Assembly: GCA_022749755.1 (NCBI GenBank)
Contig: CM040450.1
Span: forward strand, 7,864,913 to 7,928,912
From: Azadirachta indica
Taxonomy: Eukaryota > Streptophyta > Magnoliopsida > Sapindales > Meliaceae
Length of the DNA stretch: 64,000 bases
Reading direction: 5' to 3'
Below the pieces are notes generated by a model. It made no database searches. It had not been told where the DNA came from and saw only the letters and a list, made by a program, of their open reading frames with translations. This document shows positions 46,514 to 57,614 of this stretch, one piece after another (position 1 is the stretch's first letter; every line of letters starts with the position of its first letter). Both the position numbers and the translations under genes were made by a program.

Positions 46514-47324
46514 TGATACGAATCTCGCCAATAGTGTGACGAAACTCAACACCGAATGTAGTAAAGAACCCCAAGATTTTCCCAAAACGCAAGTTTATTG
46601 AGTTTTGACTCAATACCTATATAGATAAGAACCAAGACTATGATTTACTCAAACGCCACACCAAGAATTTTTAAGAAAAACGCTTAAAAATTTAGATGAT
46701 AAGTTTGGTTGTTTTGAACGCCACAAGAAATTAAACTTGAAGAGCTCAACAATAAGAACTTGTAAGAAATAATTTAACACTCAAATTGCTTGTTTCATTT
46801 CAAGAAATGAAAGCTTTTTTATAGGCAAATACAAAGGAGAAATGTCAAAAGTTAGGTTATCAATCTTACCTAACAATTTGACAAAATAAATTTAAATTTT
46901 ATGACTTTTAAAACTTATAAGTTTCAAACATGAAAATGTAAGTAATGACGTCATATATATATATGACGTAAGGAATAACGTCAAATGTGTATGATGTAAG
47001 TGATTACATCATTTTAAGATTCTTAAAATTACATAAATTGACTATAATTTTCGAACATTTTCGTATTAGTCTTCTTGGACTCCGGTCGCTTAAATGATGT
47101 TCACTGAGCCTAATTCTTCAAGACATATATCTTGAATTATATTTGAATCACACATCTTTTTAATTAGTCCATTTAAAACACTTTCCAATGTCTTGGCTTT
47201 AGCTCTTGTAATCGGTACACTCGGCACACTTAGCGAATCATATAGATGCTGTAATTGAGTGTCTCCAACCTTATGTCTGAAGTTCTCCTCTTGTTTACGT
47301 GGTTGCACAACTTCGTTTGCATCA
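46514..47324 (-). repeat. CRM-B 5' LTR, reversed, with open tail frame
   Basis: 811 bp, TGATACGAATCTC to TTTGCATCA. On the minus strand, 47308-47090 is an unbroken 72-codon frame coding the tail (SVPSVPITRAKAKTLESVL), although in a 5' LTR it is not translated with pol. A TGACGTCA motif is present near 46946-46953, with GACGTAAG and AACGTCA beside it. Confidence 0.9.
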
Positions 47325-47939
47325 GATTGGTTCTAGTTCAACTCTTATCATCCGTCTCATCTCCCCCAATAACGCTTGTAATTGTAGGTTCGGGGTGGTT
47401 ATTAGTTATAGTTGCAAGGTTGAATTTTCTTCTTGACTATGAAACATACTTAAAATCTGCAAAACAAAATTAGAAATCTCACAAGCACTCTCTCATATGT
47501 TTTTACTCACTCTCGTGTTTGAGGACTTGAGCACTCAAATGTTCTCACACTCACACACTTTTAATCAAAATTTAAGTGACAATTTAAGATGAGAAGCAAC
47601 CAAAAATAAATCACAAGATTCAATAAGCAATTTTAGTATTAGATCAAGAGTAAGGGATATTAGGTCAATACTACAAGAAATTATGAATATAATAGATAAC
47701 AATAATTTTTTTTTAATTTCTTTTTTTTTTGCTTTATTTTCTCATATAGGAATTAGAAATAAAAATATGAATTTAAAATATATTGAAGGAAGTAAAATAC
47801 AAAATTTGAATTTGGACTAGTCAAAGAGGAATTTGGCCACAATATTGTTTTTTTAAAATTCTAAATGAAAAAGTAAAGGAACAGTAAAGATGTAAAGGAT
47901 AATTTAAACTTGCCTTAAAATCAAAGCTCTAATACCAAA
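47325..47939 (-). pseudogene. CRM-B gag start and leader, reversed
   Basis: Gag N-terminal coding, LQLQALLGEMR-type, is recognisable on the minus strand at about 47440-47330, followed to the right by the leader. The primer site (GCTCTAATACCA, one base changed) is at about 47926-47937, next to the LTR at 47940. This is the right-hand half of the CRM-B copy whose other remnant is 42379-42482; the gag between them is missing. Confidence 0.78.
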
Positions 47940-48376
47940 TGATACGAACCTCGCCAATAATGTGACGAAACCCAACATCTAATGTAGTAACGAACCTCAA
48001 GACTTTCCCAACATGCAAGGTTATTGAACTTTGACCCGATACCTATCTAAATATGAATCAAAACTATGATCACTCAAACGCCACACTAAGAATCCTTAAA
48101 AAAAACACTTAAGAATGTAAATGATAAGTTTCGTTGTTTTTGGACGCCGTAAGAAATTAAACTTTAAAAGTTTAACAACAAGAATTTGTAAGGAATAATT
48201 TAAAACTCAATTAGCTTGTTGCATTTCAAAAATGAAAGTTTTTTTAAGAGCAAATAAAAAAGGAAAATGTCAAAAATTATGTCAATAATCCTATCTAACA
48301 ATTTGACAAATTAAATACAAATTTTTTGACTTTTAAAACTATAAATTTCAAATATGAAAACGTAAGCAATGATGTC
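47940..48376 (-). mobile_element. CRM-B 5' LTR, reversed, first part
   Basis: Starts TGATACGAACCTC and runs to GCAATGATGTC, where another CRM-B element was inserted. The continuation, ATATATATATGACATAAGC, appears after that element at 54360. The interruption lies within a TGATGTCA version of the LTR's TGACGTCA motif. Confidence 0.87.
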
Positions 48377-49171
48377 TAATACAAACAAAATTTTGCAACC
48401 ACGTAAACAAAAGGAAAACTTCAGACATAAGATTGGAGACACTCAATTACAGCATCAATATGATTCGTTATGCGTGCCGAGTGGACCGATTACAAGAGTT
48501 AGAGGCAAGACATTGGAAAGTGTCTTAAATAGACTAATTAAAAAGATGTGTGATTCAAATACAATTCAAGATACACGTTTTAAAGAATTAGGCTCAGTGA
48601 ACATCATTTAAGCGACCGAAATTTAAGAATGTTCGAAAATTATAGTAAATTTATGTAATTTTAAGAATCTTAAAATGATGTAATCACTTACATCATACAC
48701 ATTCGACGTCATTGCTTACGTTATAAATATATTACGTCATTACTTACGTTTTAATGTTTGAAATTTATAGGTTTTAAAAGTCATAAAGTTTGAATTTATT
48801 TTGTCAAATTGATAGGTAAGATTGATAACCTAACTTTTGACATTTTTTCTTTGTATTTGCCTATAAAAAGATTTTCATTTTTTGAAATGAGACAAGCAAT
48901 TTTGAGTGTTAAATTATTTCTTATAAGTTCTTGTTCTTGAGCTCTTCAAGTTTAATTTCTTGTGGCGTTCAAAACAATCAAACTTATCATATAAATTTTT
49001 AAGTGTTTTCTTAAAGATTCTTGGTGTGGCGTTTGAGTAAATTATAGTCTTGGTTCTTATCTAGATAGTTATCGGGTCAAAACTCTATAAACTTGCGTCT
49101 TGAAAAAATTTTGAGGTTCTTTACTACATTCAGTGTTAAGTTTTGTCACGATATTGGCCAGGTCCGTATCA
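48377..49171 (+). repeat. CRM-B 5' LTR
   Basis: 795 bp from TAATACAAACAAAATT to GGTCCGTATCA. An open tail frame lies at 48369-48611 (CVPSGPITRVRGKTLESVL). There is a TGACGT-like cluster at about 48680-48755 and a TATA box TATAAAAA at 48862-48869. The transcript probably begins about 30 bp after it. Confidence 0.9.
48862..48869 (+). promoter_or_regulatory. TATA box of CRM-B LTR
   Basis: TATAAAAA in the context TTTGCCTATAAAAAG, conserved in most CRM-B LTRs here (on the minus strand in the reversed copies). It lies about 110-180 bp downstream of the bZIP-like motif cluster. Confidence 0.6.
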
Positions 49172-49173
49172 TT

Positions 49174-49185
49174 TGGTATTAGAGC
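49174..49185 (+). promoter_or_regulatory. CRM-B primer-binding site
   Basis: TGGTATTAGAGC, two bases after the LTR end; it matches the initiator-Met tRNA primer site with one C-to-T change. Confidence 0.82.
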
Positions 49186-49722
49186 TTTGGTTCCAAAGCA
49201 AGTTTAAATTATCCTTTATATCTTTGTTGTTCCTTTACTTCTTAAATTAGAATTCTGAAAAGAAAAAAGAAATACAAAAAATATATATATATATATATTT
49301 TGGCCAAATTCCTCCTTGATTGGTCTAAATTCCAATTTTATGTTTTATTTCCTTCAATTTATTTTGAGTTCATATTTTCATTTCTACTTCCTAAAAAAAA
49401 AGAAAAAAGAAATAAAGCAAGAAAAAAAAAGGAAAAAAAAAGAGAGAATTGTTGTTATCTATTATATTCATAATTTCTTATAGTATTGACCTAATATCGC
49501 TTATTCTTGATTCAATATTGTCATTGCTTGCATCAATTTCTTAAAAATTGTTTATTGAATCTTATGATTTGTTTTGGTTCCTTCTCATCTTAAAATTACC
49601 ACTGAAATTTTGATTAAAAGTGTGCGAATGTGAGAACATTTGAGTGCTCAAACACGAGAGTAAGTGAAAACACGTGAGGGAGTGCTTGTGAGGTTTCTAA
49701 CTTTGTTTTGCAGATTTTAAAT
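49186..49722 (+). other. CRM-B leader, non-coding
   Basis: 537 bp with an (AT)n stretch near 49280-49300 and an A-rich, G-interrupted tract at 49394-49446. No conserved frame. Confidence 0.7.
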
Positions 49723-50529
49723 ATGACTCACAATCAAGAAGAAAATTCAACCTCTGGGGTACAACAACCAACCACCCCGAACCTACAATTGTGGGCGTTA
49801 TTGGGGGAGATGAGACAGATGATGAGGCTTGAGTTAGAACTAATCCATGAGAGGATGGATAGGTTGGAAGAAGAGACATCAAAAGGGCAACATCAAAGCT
49901 CTTCCATTAGACAACCACCTAGGCAAGTGCAACCAAGGGTACAATAGGGTAATGTTGAGGATGATGAGGAGTTAGATGAATCAACAATGAATCGGAGCAG
50001 GAATTTACATGGTTTTGGGAATAGAGAAGATAGGTTGGGAAGACCTAAGTTGGATGATGATTTAGGAAGTATTAAGGTGAAAATTCTACCGTTCCAAGGT
50101 AGAAACGATCCTCAAGCTTATTTAGAGTGGGAAAAGAAAATAGAAATTGTTTTCGATTGTCATAACTACTCCGATATCAAAAAGGTAAAACTTGCGGCCA
50201 TTGAATTTACTGATTATGCTATTATTTAGTGGGATCAATTATTGAAGGATAAGAGAAGAAATCAAGAACGTTCTGTTGAAACGTGGGACGAGATGAAGAC
50301 ACTACCATCGGGAGTTGTTCAACAAATTACAGCGTTTAACTCAAGGATCTAAAAGCGTAGATGAATATTACAAAGAGATGGAGGTTGCTATGATCCGAGC
50401 AAATGTAGAGGAGGATAGAGAAGCTACCATGGCTAGATTCTTACATGGTTTAAATCGTGAGATCGCAGATGTGGTGGAAATGTAACATTATGTAGAGTTG
50501 ACACATATGGTACATCAAGCCATTAAAGT
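49723..50529 (+). pseudogene. CRM-B gag
   Basis: Start MTHNQEENSTSGVQQ at 49723. It runs through a predicted coiled coil (EMRQMMRLELELIHERMDRLEEE) at residues 31-53, then a stop at 49947. KVKILPFQGRNDPQAYLEW and YSDIKKVKLAAIEFTDYA follow in a second frame, with another stop at 50229. The [18 protein letters not shown] segment is at about 50360-50415, after a small deletion. Gag breaks off at HQAIKV (50529) and is joined to late protease sequence, so the zinc knuckle is absent. Confidence 0.86.
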
Positions 50530-53500
50530 GTTGGTGGCATTTTCTATTGGCAAGTATGAGGATGAGGTCATTTGTAACGTGATTCCTATACACGCTTGTC
50601 ACATCTTATTGGGCAGACCATGGTAGTACGATCGACGAGTCACATATGACAGTTTTACCAATAGATACTCTTTTACCATCAAAAGACAACCTATATCACT
50701 TATACCATTAACTTCAAAACAAGTTCTTGAAGACCAATTAAAAATGCAAAAAGTGAGTGAAAAGAAAAAAGAAAAAAAGAAAGGTAAAAATGTGAAAGCG
50801 AGTGAGAGTAAAAATGAGAGAGTTGCAACGTTGATATGTGAGAGAGAGGAAAAATATAATTTTATTGCAAAAAAAATGAGATCAAGAGAGTTTTACTTTC
50901 ACAACAATCCCTTATCGTACTTATGTACAAGGAGACCTTTTTGTGTACTGATGATTTTGCCGGATCCTTACCGAACAATGTTATGTTTTTTTTGCAGGAA
51001 TTTGAAGATGTCTTTTCTGAAGAGGTGCCACCTGGTTTACCTCCAATTCAAGGAATTGAACATCAAATTGATTTTCTACTCAATGCAACAATTTCGAACT
51101 GACCAAATTATAGAAGTAATCCCGAGGAGACAAAGGAACTTCAACGATAAGTTAATGAGCTAATGGAGAAAGGGTATGTTACAGAAAGCATGAGTTCTAC
51201 TGCGGTTCCGGTGCTACTAGTGCCTAAGAAAGATGGGACATGGAGGATGTGTGTTTAGATGATATGTTAGATAAATTGCATGGATCTTGTATATTTTCTA
51301 AAATTGATCTTAAAAGTAGATACCATCAAATTAGGATGAAAGAAGGGAATGAGTGAAAAACTGCATTTAAAATAAAATATGATTTGTATGAATGGTTAGT
51401 TATGCCTTTTGGGTTAACTAATGCACCTAGCACTTTCATGAGACTTATAAACCATGTTTTACGTGCTTTCATTAGTAAATTCCTAGTAGTCTAATTTGAT
51501 GATATCTTGATTTATAGCCAAAACTTGAATGATTATGTTGAACATTTAAAACTTGTTTTAGCGGTTTTAAGGAAAACAAGGCTATTTGCTAATTTCATAA
51601 TACGTACATTTTGCAAGGATAAACTTGTGTTTCCTGGTTTTGTTGTAAGCGCTAAAGGGATTGAGGTCGATGAGGAGAAGGTGAAGGCAATTCAAGAATG
51701 GCCAACGCCTACTTAGACGAATCAAGTAAGAAACTTTCACGGATTGGCCAGTTTTTATCGGTGCTTTATTCGAGATTTTAGTAGCATAGCTAGACCCTTA
51801 ACCGAAGTCATCAAGAAGAATGTTCCATCCAAGTGAGGAAAAGAGCAAGAAAAGGCATTTAAACTTATCAAAGAAAAATTGACTAATGCACCTTTACTTG
51901 TTTTACATAACTTTACTAAAACATTTGAGATAGAGTGTGATGCTTCAGGTACAGGAATCGGAGGCGTATTAATGCAAGAAGGAAGACCGATTGCGTACTT
52001 TAGTGAGAAACTAAATGGCGTGACTTTAAATTATCCCACTTACGACAAAGAATTGTATGTATTGGTTTGAATTCTAGAAACTTGGCAGCATTACCTTTAA
52101 CCCAAAGATTTTGTGATTCATACGGATCATGAATTCTTGAAACATTTAAAGGCACAACACAAATTAAGCAGACGTCATACCAAATGAGTGAAGTTCATTA
52201 AGACATTTCCTTATATGATCAAATACAAATAAGGCAAAGAAAATATAGTTGCTGATGCACTATCACGCAGGTACACTTTACTTTCAACTCTTGATGCTAA
52301 ATTGCTTGGATTTGAGTACATTAAGGAATTGTATGTAACGGACTCTAATTTTTGTGACTTGTTTAAGAATTGCACTAAGGGAGCATGTGGGAAGTTCTAT
52401 TTGCATGATGGTTTCCTATTTCGAGAAAATAAATTATGTGTTCTATATTCATCCTTGCATGAGTTACTTGTTCGAGAAGCACGCGGTGGTGGTTTGATAG
52501 GTCACTTTGGCATAGCTAAGACTTTACACATATTGCATGAACATTTCTTTTGGCCGCACATGAAACGCGACGTAGAAAGGGTTTGTGTGAGATGCATTAC
52601 TTGTAGACAAGCTAAGTCTAGGCAACAACCGCATAGATTGTATACACCACTTCCTATTCCTAGTGTACCTTGAGTCGATATTTTTATGAATTTTGTTTTG
52701 CGATTATTTAGGACAAAGAGGGGGAGAGACTCAGTTTTTGTCGTTGTCGATAAATTTTCTAAGATGGCACACTTTATTGCATGTCATAAAACTGATGATG
52801 CATCACATATAACTTATTTGATTTTCAATGAAATTGTTAGGTTGCATGGAATGCTCAAGATTATTGTCTCAGATCGAAATGCAAAGTTCTTAAGTTACTT
52901 TTGGAAGACATTGTGGGAAAGTTGGGAACTAAATTATTATTTTCTATACTTGTCACCTACAAATAGATGGTCAAACCGAAGTAGTAAATAAGACATTGTC
53001 TACTTTGTTGCGCATTATCATACAAATGAATCTGAAAACTTGAGAAGATTGCTTGCCGTATGTTAAATTTGCTTACAATCGTTGTGTTCATTCTGCCACT
53101 AAGTTTTTACCTTTTAAAATTGTTTATGATTTTAATCCACTAACTCCTTTAGATTTAACTCCTTTACCTATGAATAAGTGCGTTAATTTAGATGGCAAGA
53201 AGAAATCTGATTTCATTAAGCAGATTCATGAGAAAGTAAGGCAACACATAGAACAACGAACGAAATAATATGCCAAGTAAAACAATAAGGGACGCAAGAA
53301 GGTTGTCTTTAAAGTAGGAGATTTGGTTTGGTTACATATGAGGAAGAAGCGTTTTCCTGAGCAAAGACGTTCTAAACTTCCACCAAGGGGAGATGGCCCA
53401 TTTCGAGTAGTAGAACGCATCAATTACAATGTCTACAAACTTGAACTACCAGGCGCGTATGGGGTTAGTAGAACATTTAATGTTTCTGACTTATCTCCTT

Positions 53501-53580
53501 TTGATGTAGGTAGCGATTTGAAGACAAATCCTTTTCAAGAGGGGGAGAATAATGCAAACGAAGTTGTGCAACCACTTAAA
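50530..53580 (+). pseudogene. CRM-B pol
   Basis: After an internal deletion it starts at VAFSIGKYEDEV and HILLGRPW (late protease). The lysine-rich linker is at 50744-50860. RT is at 51000-51720, broken, with the first Asp region read as [14 protein letters not shown]. RNase H at 51879-52070 has [15 protein letters not shown]. The integrase zinc region at 52302-52673 has [20 protein letters not shown] and CVRCITCRQ. The core at 52686-52991 has VSDRNAKF, an Asp-to-Asn change after the second catalytic Asp. The C-terminus is at 53053-53583 (VFKVGDLVWLHMRKKRF-like, TFNVSDLSPFDVG). At least ten stops or shifts are present. Confidence 0.86.
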
Positions 53581-54354
53581 TAAGAGGAGAACCTCAGACA
53601 TAAGGTTGGAGACACTCAATTACAACATCTATATGATTTGCTAAGCGTTCCGAGTGGACCGATTACAAGAGTTAGAGCCAAGACGTTGGAAAGTGTCTTA
53701 AATGGACTAATTACGAAGATGTGTTATTCAAATACAATTCAAGATACACGTCTTGAAGAATTAGGCTCAGTGAACATCATCAAAGCGATCGAAGTTCAAG
53801 AAAACTAATATAAAAATGTTCGAAAATTATAATCCATTTATGTAATAATAAGAATCTTAAAATGATGTAATCACTTACATCATACACATTCGACGTCATT
53901 GCTTACGTTATATATATATGACGTCATTGCTTACGTTTTCATGTTTGAAATTTATAGGTTTTAAAAGTCAAAGTTTGAATTTATTTTGTTAAATTGATAG
54001 GTAAGATTGATAACCTAACTTTTGACATTTTTTTTTTATTTGCTTAAAAAAAGGCTTTCATTTCTTGAAATGAGACAAGCAATTTTGAGTGTTAAATTAT
54101 TTCTTATAAGTTCTTGTTCTTGAACTCTTCAAATTTAATTTCTTGTGGTGTTCAAAATAATCAAACTTATCATTTAGATTCTTAAGTGTTTTCTTAAGGA
54201 TTCTTGGTGTGGCGTTTGAGTAAATTATAGTTTTGGTTCTTATCTAAATAGGTATCGGGTCAAGACTTTATAAACTTGCGTTTTGGGGAAATCTTGGGGT
54301 TCTTTACTACATTCGATGTTGGGTTTTGTTATGATATTAGCCAGGTTCGTATCA
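53550..54354 (+). repeat. CRM-B 3' LTR
   Basis: 805 bp, TAATGCAAACGAAG to GGTTCGTATCA, preceded by the polypurine tract AAGAGGGGGAGAA (about 53537-53549). The pol tail continues into it (a stop at 53581, then SVPSGPITRVRAKTLESVL in the same region). It is followed by ATGTC. Confidence 0.9.
53861..53937 (+). promoter_or_regulatory. Cluster of TGACGT-type motifs in CRM-B LTR
   Basis: Within 77 bp: GATGTAATCACTTACATC, CGACGTCA (53891-53898), TTACGT (53903-53908), TGACGTCA (53919-53926) and another TTACGT (53931-53936). TGACG pairs are the known binding sites of plant TGA/bZIP factors (as-1 elements). The same arrangement is seen in other CRM-B LTRs at 39361-39425 and 46940-47000, so it belongs to the family promoter. 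Confidence 0.6.
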
Positions 54355-54359
54355 ATGTC

Positions 54360-54570
54360 ATATATATATGACATAAGCAATGACGTCGTACGTGTATGAT
54401 GTAAGTGATTACATCATTTTAAAATTGTTAAAAATTACACAAATAGACTATAATTTTCAAATATTTTTATATTAGTCTTCTTGAACTCTGATCGCTTGAA
54501 TGATGTTCACTGAACCTAATTTTTTAAAACGTATATTTTGAATTGTATTTGAATCACGTATCTTATTAAT
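54360..54570 (-). mobile_element. CRM-B 5' LTR, reversed, second part
   Basis: Continuation of the LTR at 47940-48376 after the inserted CRM-B element, from the ATATATATATGACATAAGC region to ATCTTATTAAT. The LTR's first roughly 170 bp (right-hand side here) are missing and satellite begins instead. Confidence 0.85.
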
Positions 54571-54792
54571 TGCCACTCACCATTGCGTAGGGATCATCAC
54601 AGTGCATTTTAGTTTGAAAACGGAGAAGTTGAAAATGTATGATTTTCCGGGTTAGAATTGTAAAACAGGAAGCAAACTCAAAACACGATTTCATTTCAAG
54701 ATGATCCACTCGTATTGCTACTCACTATCGCGTGAGAATCAAGATAGTGCATTTTATTTTAAAAATGAATAAGTTGAAAATGCACGATTTTC
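54571..54792 (-). repeat. 145-bp satellite, block 6 (inverted)
   Basis: About one and a half monomers in the inverted orientation (TGCCACTCACCATTGCG, GCATTTTAGTTTG). It is flanked by truncated CRM-B LTR and element E. Confidence 0.9.
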
Positions 54793-54818
54793 AATTTGAT
54801 ATTAGAGCTAAAGGTTCC

Positions 54819-56118
54819 ATGGCTACTCGTCGTTGCTAAGGTCCTTCAAACACACAAACTAATCCTCATGATGCTCTAATGGAAGAAATGAGGAGGCAAA
54901 TCCAGCACCTTCAACAACGGTTGGAGGATTTGAAAATCAAGAGAGAAGTCAGCAGCATATAGAACTTGTCCATGAAGCTCTTAATGAAGAAGAAGAGAGC
55001 TTAAATCCTTTTCACCATGTTTAATACGAACCTCGCCAATAATGTGACGAAACCCAACACCGAATGTAGTAAAGAACCCCAAGATTTTTCCAAGACGCAA
55101 ATTTATTGAGTCTTAACCTGATACCTATCTAGATAAGAAGCAAGATTATGAATTATTCAAACGCCATATCAAGAATCCTTAAGAAAACACTTAAGAATCG
55201 AGATAATAAGTTTGGTTGTTTTTTAACGCCACAAGAAATTAAATTTAAAGAATCATTTTAAGAAATAAAAGCCTTTTTATAGGCAAATATAAAGGGAAAA
55301 TATCAAAAGTTAGGCTAACAATTCTACCTAACAATTTGACAAAATAAATACAAACTTTATGACTTTTAAAATCTACAAATTTCAAACATGAAAACGTAAG
55401 CAATGACGTCATATATATATAACGTAAGCAATGATGTCGAATGTGTATGATGTAAGTAATTACATCATTTTAAGATTCTTAAAATTACACAAATGGACTA
55501 TAATTTTTGAATATTTTCATATTAGTCTTCTTGAACTCCGATCGCTTAAATGATGTTTACTGAACCTCTAATTCTTCTAGACGTGTATCTTGAATTGTAT
55601 TTGAATAACACATCTTTTTTAATTAGTCCATTTAAGGCACTTTCCAATGTCTTGGTTCTAACTCTTGTAATCGGTCCACTCGGCACGCTTAGCGAATTAT
55701 ATATATGCTGCAATTGAGTGTCTCCAATCTTATATCTATGGTTCTTCTCTTGTTTATGTGGTTGCACAACTTCCTGTGCATCAATGTTCCAAGTCGTTTG
55801 TTAAGTGGTCGCAGCATTCCCCCACACCTAAGAGAATTAGGAAACTTTCACATTGAAAAAGATTTCAATATGAAAGTTGATATTCCAGATTTCGAAGGAA
55901 GAATGCAATCGGAAGAATTTGTTGATTGGCTTCACACCATTTGAAGAAGTGCGCATTCTTTACTAATAGCCTAGCCTTTTTGGGCTGTGTTGTATCTAAA
56001 GAAGGCATTAAGATGGACTCCAGTAAGGTAGAAGCAATCCTTAACTGGCCAATGCCTAAGTCTTTGCATGAGATTTGGAGTTTTTATGGCCTTGCATCTT
56101 TTTATTGACATTTTATTA
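54819..56118 (+). pseudogene. Element E gag and RT scraps
   Basis: Gag N-terminal MATRRC with an early stop, ALMEEMRRQIQHLQQRLEDL (a likely coiled coil), frameshifted to NPFHHV at the LTR insertion. It resumes at 55784 as VPSRLLSGRSIPPHLREL and MKVDIPDFEGRMQSEEFVDW, ending in LHTI-stop at 55944. RT thumb then follows at 55926-56108 (KKCAFFTNSLAFLGCVVS, VEAILNWPMPKSLHEIWSF). Everything between gag and RT thumb is deleted. Confidence 0.8.
55022..55783 (-). mobile_element. Solo CRM-B LTR in element E
   Basis: A 762-bp reversed LTR from TAATACGAACCTC to TGTGCATCA with a perfect ATGTT duplication (55017-55021 and 55784-55788). A TGACGTCA motif is near 55404-55411. The tail frame remains open on the minus strand (SVPSGPITRVRTKTLESAL), shifting near its end. 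Confidence 0.92.
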
Positions 56119-56834
56119 AAGGAGAAGCTGAAAATGCATGATTTTCGCGACCGAAATTGCCAAACCGGAAACGGACTTGAAAAATTACTCTATATCGAGA
56201 CAGACCACACGTATTGCTACTCACCATCAAGTGAAAATCATTATGGTGCATTTTATTTCAAAAAAGGAGAAGTTAAAAATATATGATTTTCGGGACGAAA
56301 ATTGTCAAACGGAAAACGGACTTAAAAAATGACTTCGTATCAAGACGAGTCACATGTATTGTTATTCACAATCACGTAAGGATCACTACAGTGCATTTTA
56401 TTTCGAAAATAGAGAAGTTGAAAATGCATGATTTTCGGGGCTGAAATTGCCAAACGGGAAGCAAACTCGAGAAACAATTTCGTTTTCAGGCGGCCCATAC
56501 GAATTGCTACTTACTATTGCATGAGGATCAACACGGTGCATTTTATTTGAGAAAATGGAGAAGTTGAAAATGTACAATTTTCTGGGCCAGAATTGTCAAA
56601 TGAGAAGCAGACTCAAAAAACAACTTCGTTTCAAGATGATCCTCACATATTGCTACTCACCATCGCATGAGGATAAATAAGGTGCATTTCATTTCGAAAA
56701 CAGAGACATTAAAAATGCACGATTTTCGAGGTTAGAATCGTCAATCGGGAAGCAGACTTAAAAAACGATTTCGTATTGAGACGATTCACACATATTGCTA
56801 CTCACCATCACATGAGGATCCTCACAATGCATTT
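56119..56834 (-). repeat. 145-bp satellite, block 7 (inverted)
   Basis: About five monomers (ATTGCTACTCACCATC, GCATTTTATTTC, TTTTCGGGGC-type segments). The right end, CTCACAATGCATTT, abuts the truncated reverse transcriptase of the reversed ATH-C copy. Confidence 0.92.
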
Positions 56835-57601
56835 GGAGGAGCGTTGCATAAACCGAACAGCATCCTCCTAAAGGCAAATATTCCAAATGGGTAAGTAAAT
56901 GTTGTTTTCTCTTGATCCTCTGGTGTAATCAACACTTGATAATAACCTGAAAGACCATCAAGAAAACAATAAAAATCATGCCCTGCCAATCTTTCCAACA
57001 TCATATCAATAAATGGAAGTGGAAAATGATCTTTCTTTGGAGCTGAATTCAACTTTCTATAATAAATGCACATTCTCCACTCGATAGTCATCCTAGTTGG
57101 CACCAACTCATTATTTTCATTCCTTACCACTGTAATGCCTGATTTTTTTGGTACAACATGAACCGGACTAACCCATTTACTATCAAAAATTGGGTAAATG
57201 ACTCCTGCATCTAAGAGTTTTAAAACCTCTTTCTTAACTACCTCTTGTAAATTAGGATTTAATCTCCTTTGGGCTTCTCTCACAGGTTTGGCATTATCCT
57301 CTAAAATAATTTTATGCATGCACATTGTACGACTAATGCCTTTAATGTCACTTATACTCCATCCTATAACTTTCCTAAGTCGACTAAGCTCTCTTACAAC
57401 TCTCTCTTCTTGGGTTTGGTTCAAAGTAGATAAAATGATTACAGGGTATGTATCTTCCTCTCCTATAAATATGTATTTAAGATGTTTAGGCAATTTTTTA
57501 AGCTCAATTTTAAGTGGAGTGATTTCTGCTCTTAGTAAGGATTTTGGTAGCTCTAAGGGTTTGCTAGGTTCTTCTGAAATTGCTTTAGTTTTATCTAGCA
57601 T
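56835..57601 (-). pseudogene. ATH-C reverse transcriptase, partial
   Basis: Read leftward from 57601: KAISEEPSKPLELPKS, LRKVIGWSISDIKGIS, EDNAKPVREAQRRLNPNLQ, DSKWVSPVHVVPKKSG, YYRKLNSAPKKDHFPLPF, GHDFYCFLDGLSGYYQV and a truncated FGLCNAPP. It is a single clean frame of about 255 codons up to the break. The FMDDF active-site segment is lost with the truncation. Compared with the copy at 35368-36154 it is better preserved. Confidence 0.88.
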
Positions 57602-57614
57602 GTCATGGTATCCC

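Larger units (their letters stand above)
42483..47324 (-). mobile_element. CRM-B element with both LTRs, integrase deleted
   Basis: A reversed 4842-bp element with 3' LTR 42483-43274, polypurine tract at 43275-43290 (CTCCCCCTCTTG on the plus strand), internal gag-protease-RT, primer site at about 46500-46511 and 5' LTR 46514-47324. RNase H and integrase are deleted: RT connection sequence at about 43360 joins directly to the last integrase-end codons. The flanks do not agree (TCTGC on the left, GATTG on the right), and host CRM-B gag sequence between them is missing, so the two ends may come from different insertions joined by recombination. Confidence 0.82.
48377..54354 (+). mobile_element. 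Complete but decayed CRM-B retrotransposon
   Basis: A 5978-bp element with 5' LTR 48377-49171, primer site, gag, pol with an internal deletion, polypurine tract and 3' LTR 53550-54354. The target duplication ATGTC is perfect (48372-48376 and 54355-54359). Both LTRs begin TAATACA or TAATGCA instead of TGATG. Gag and pol have many stops, the zinc knuckle and protease active site are missing, and transposition is not possible. It is inserted in the LTR of another, reversed CRM-B. Confidence 0.92.
54793..56118 (+). mobile_element. Deleted gypsy element E in satellite
   Basis: Begins with a primer site TGATATTAGAGC (54797-54808), without its LTR, followed by gag starting at 54819 (MATRRC). A solo CRM-B LTR interrupts gag. 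After gag the sequence jumps to RT thumb, then ends at a TTGACATTTTATTAAA junction with satellite. Both ends are therefore truncations, not LTR termini. The gag wording (DIPDFEGRMQSEEFVDWL) differs from CRM-A, B and D, so this is a separate gypsy family; I cannot place it further. Confidence 0.78.
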
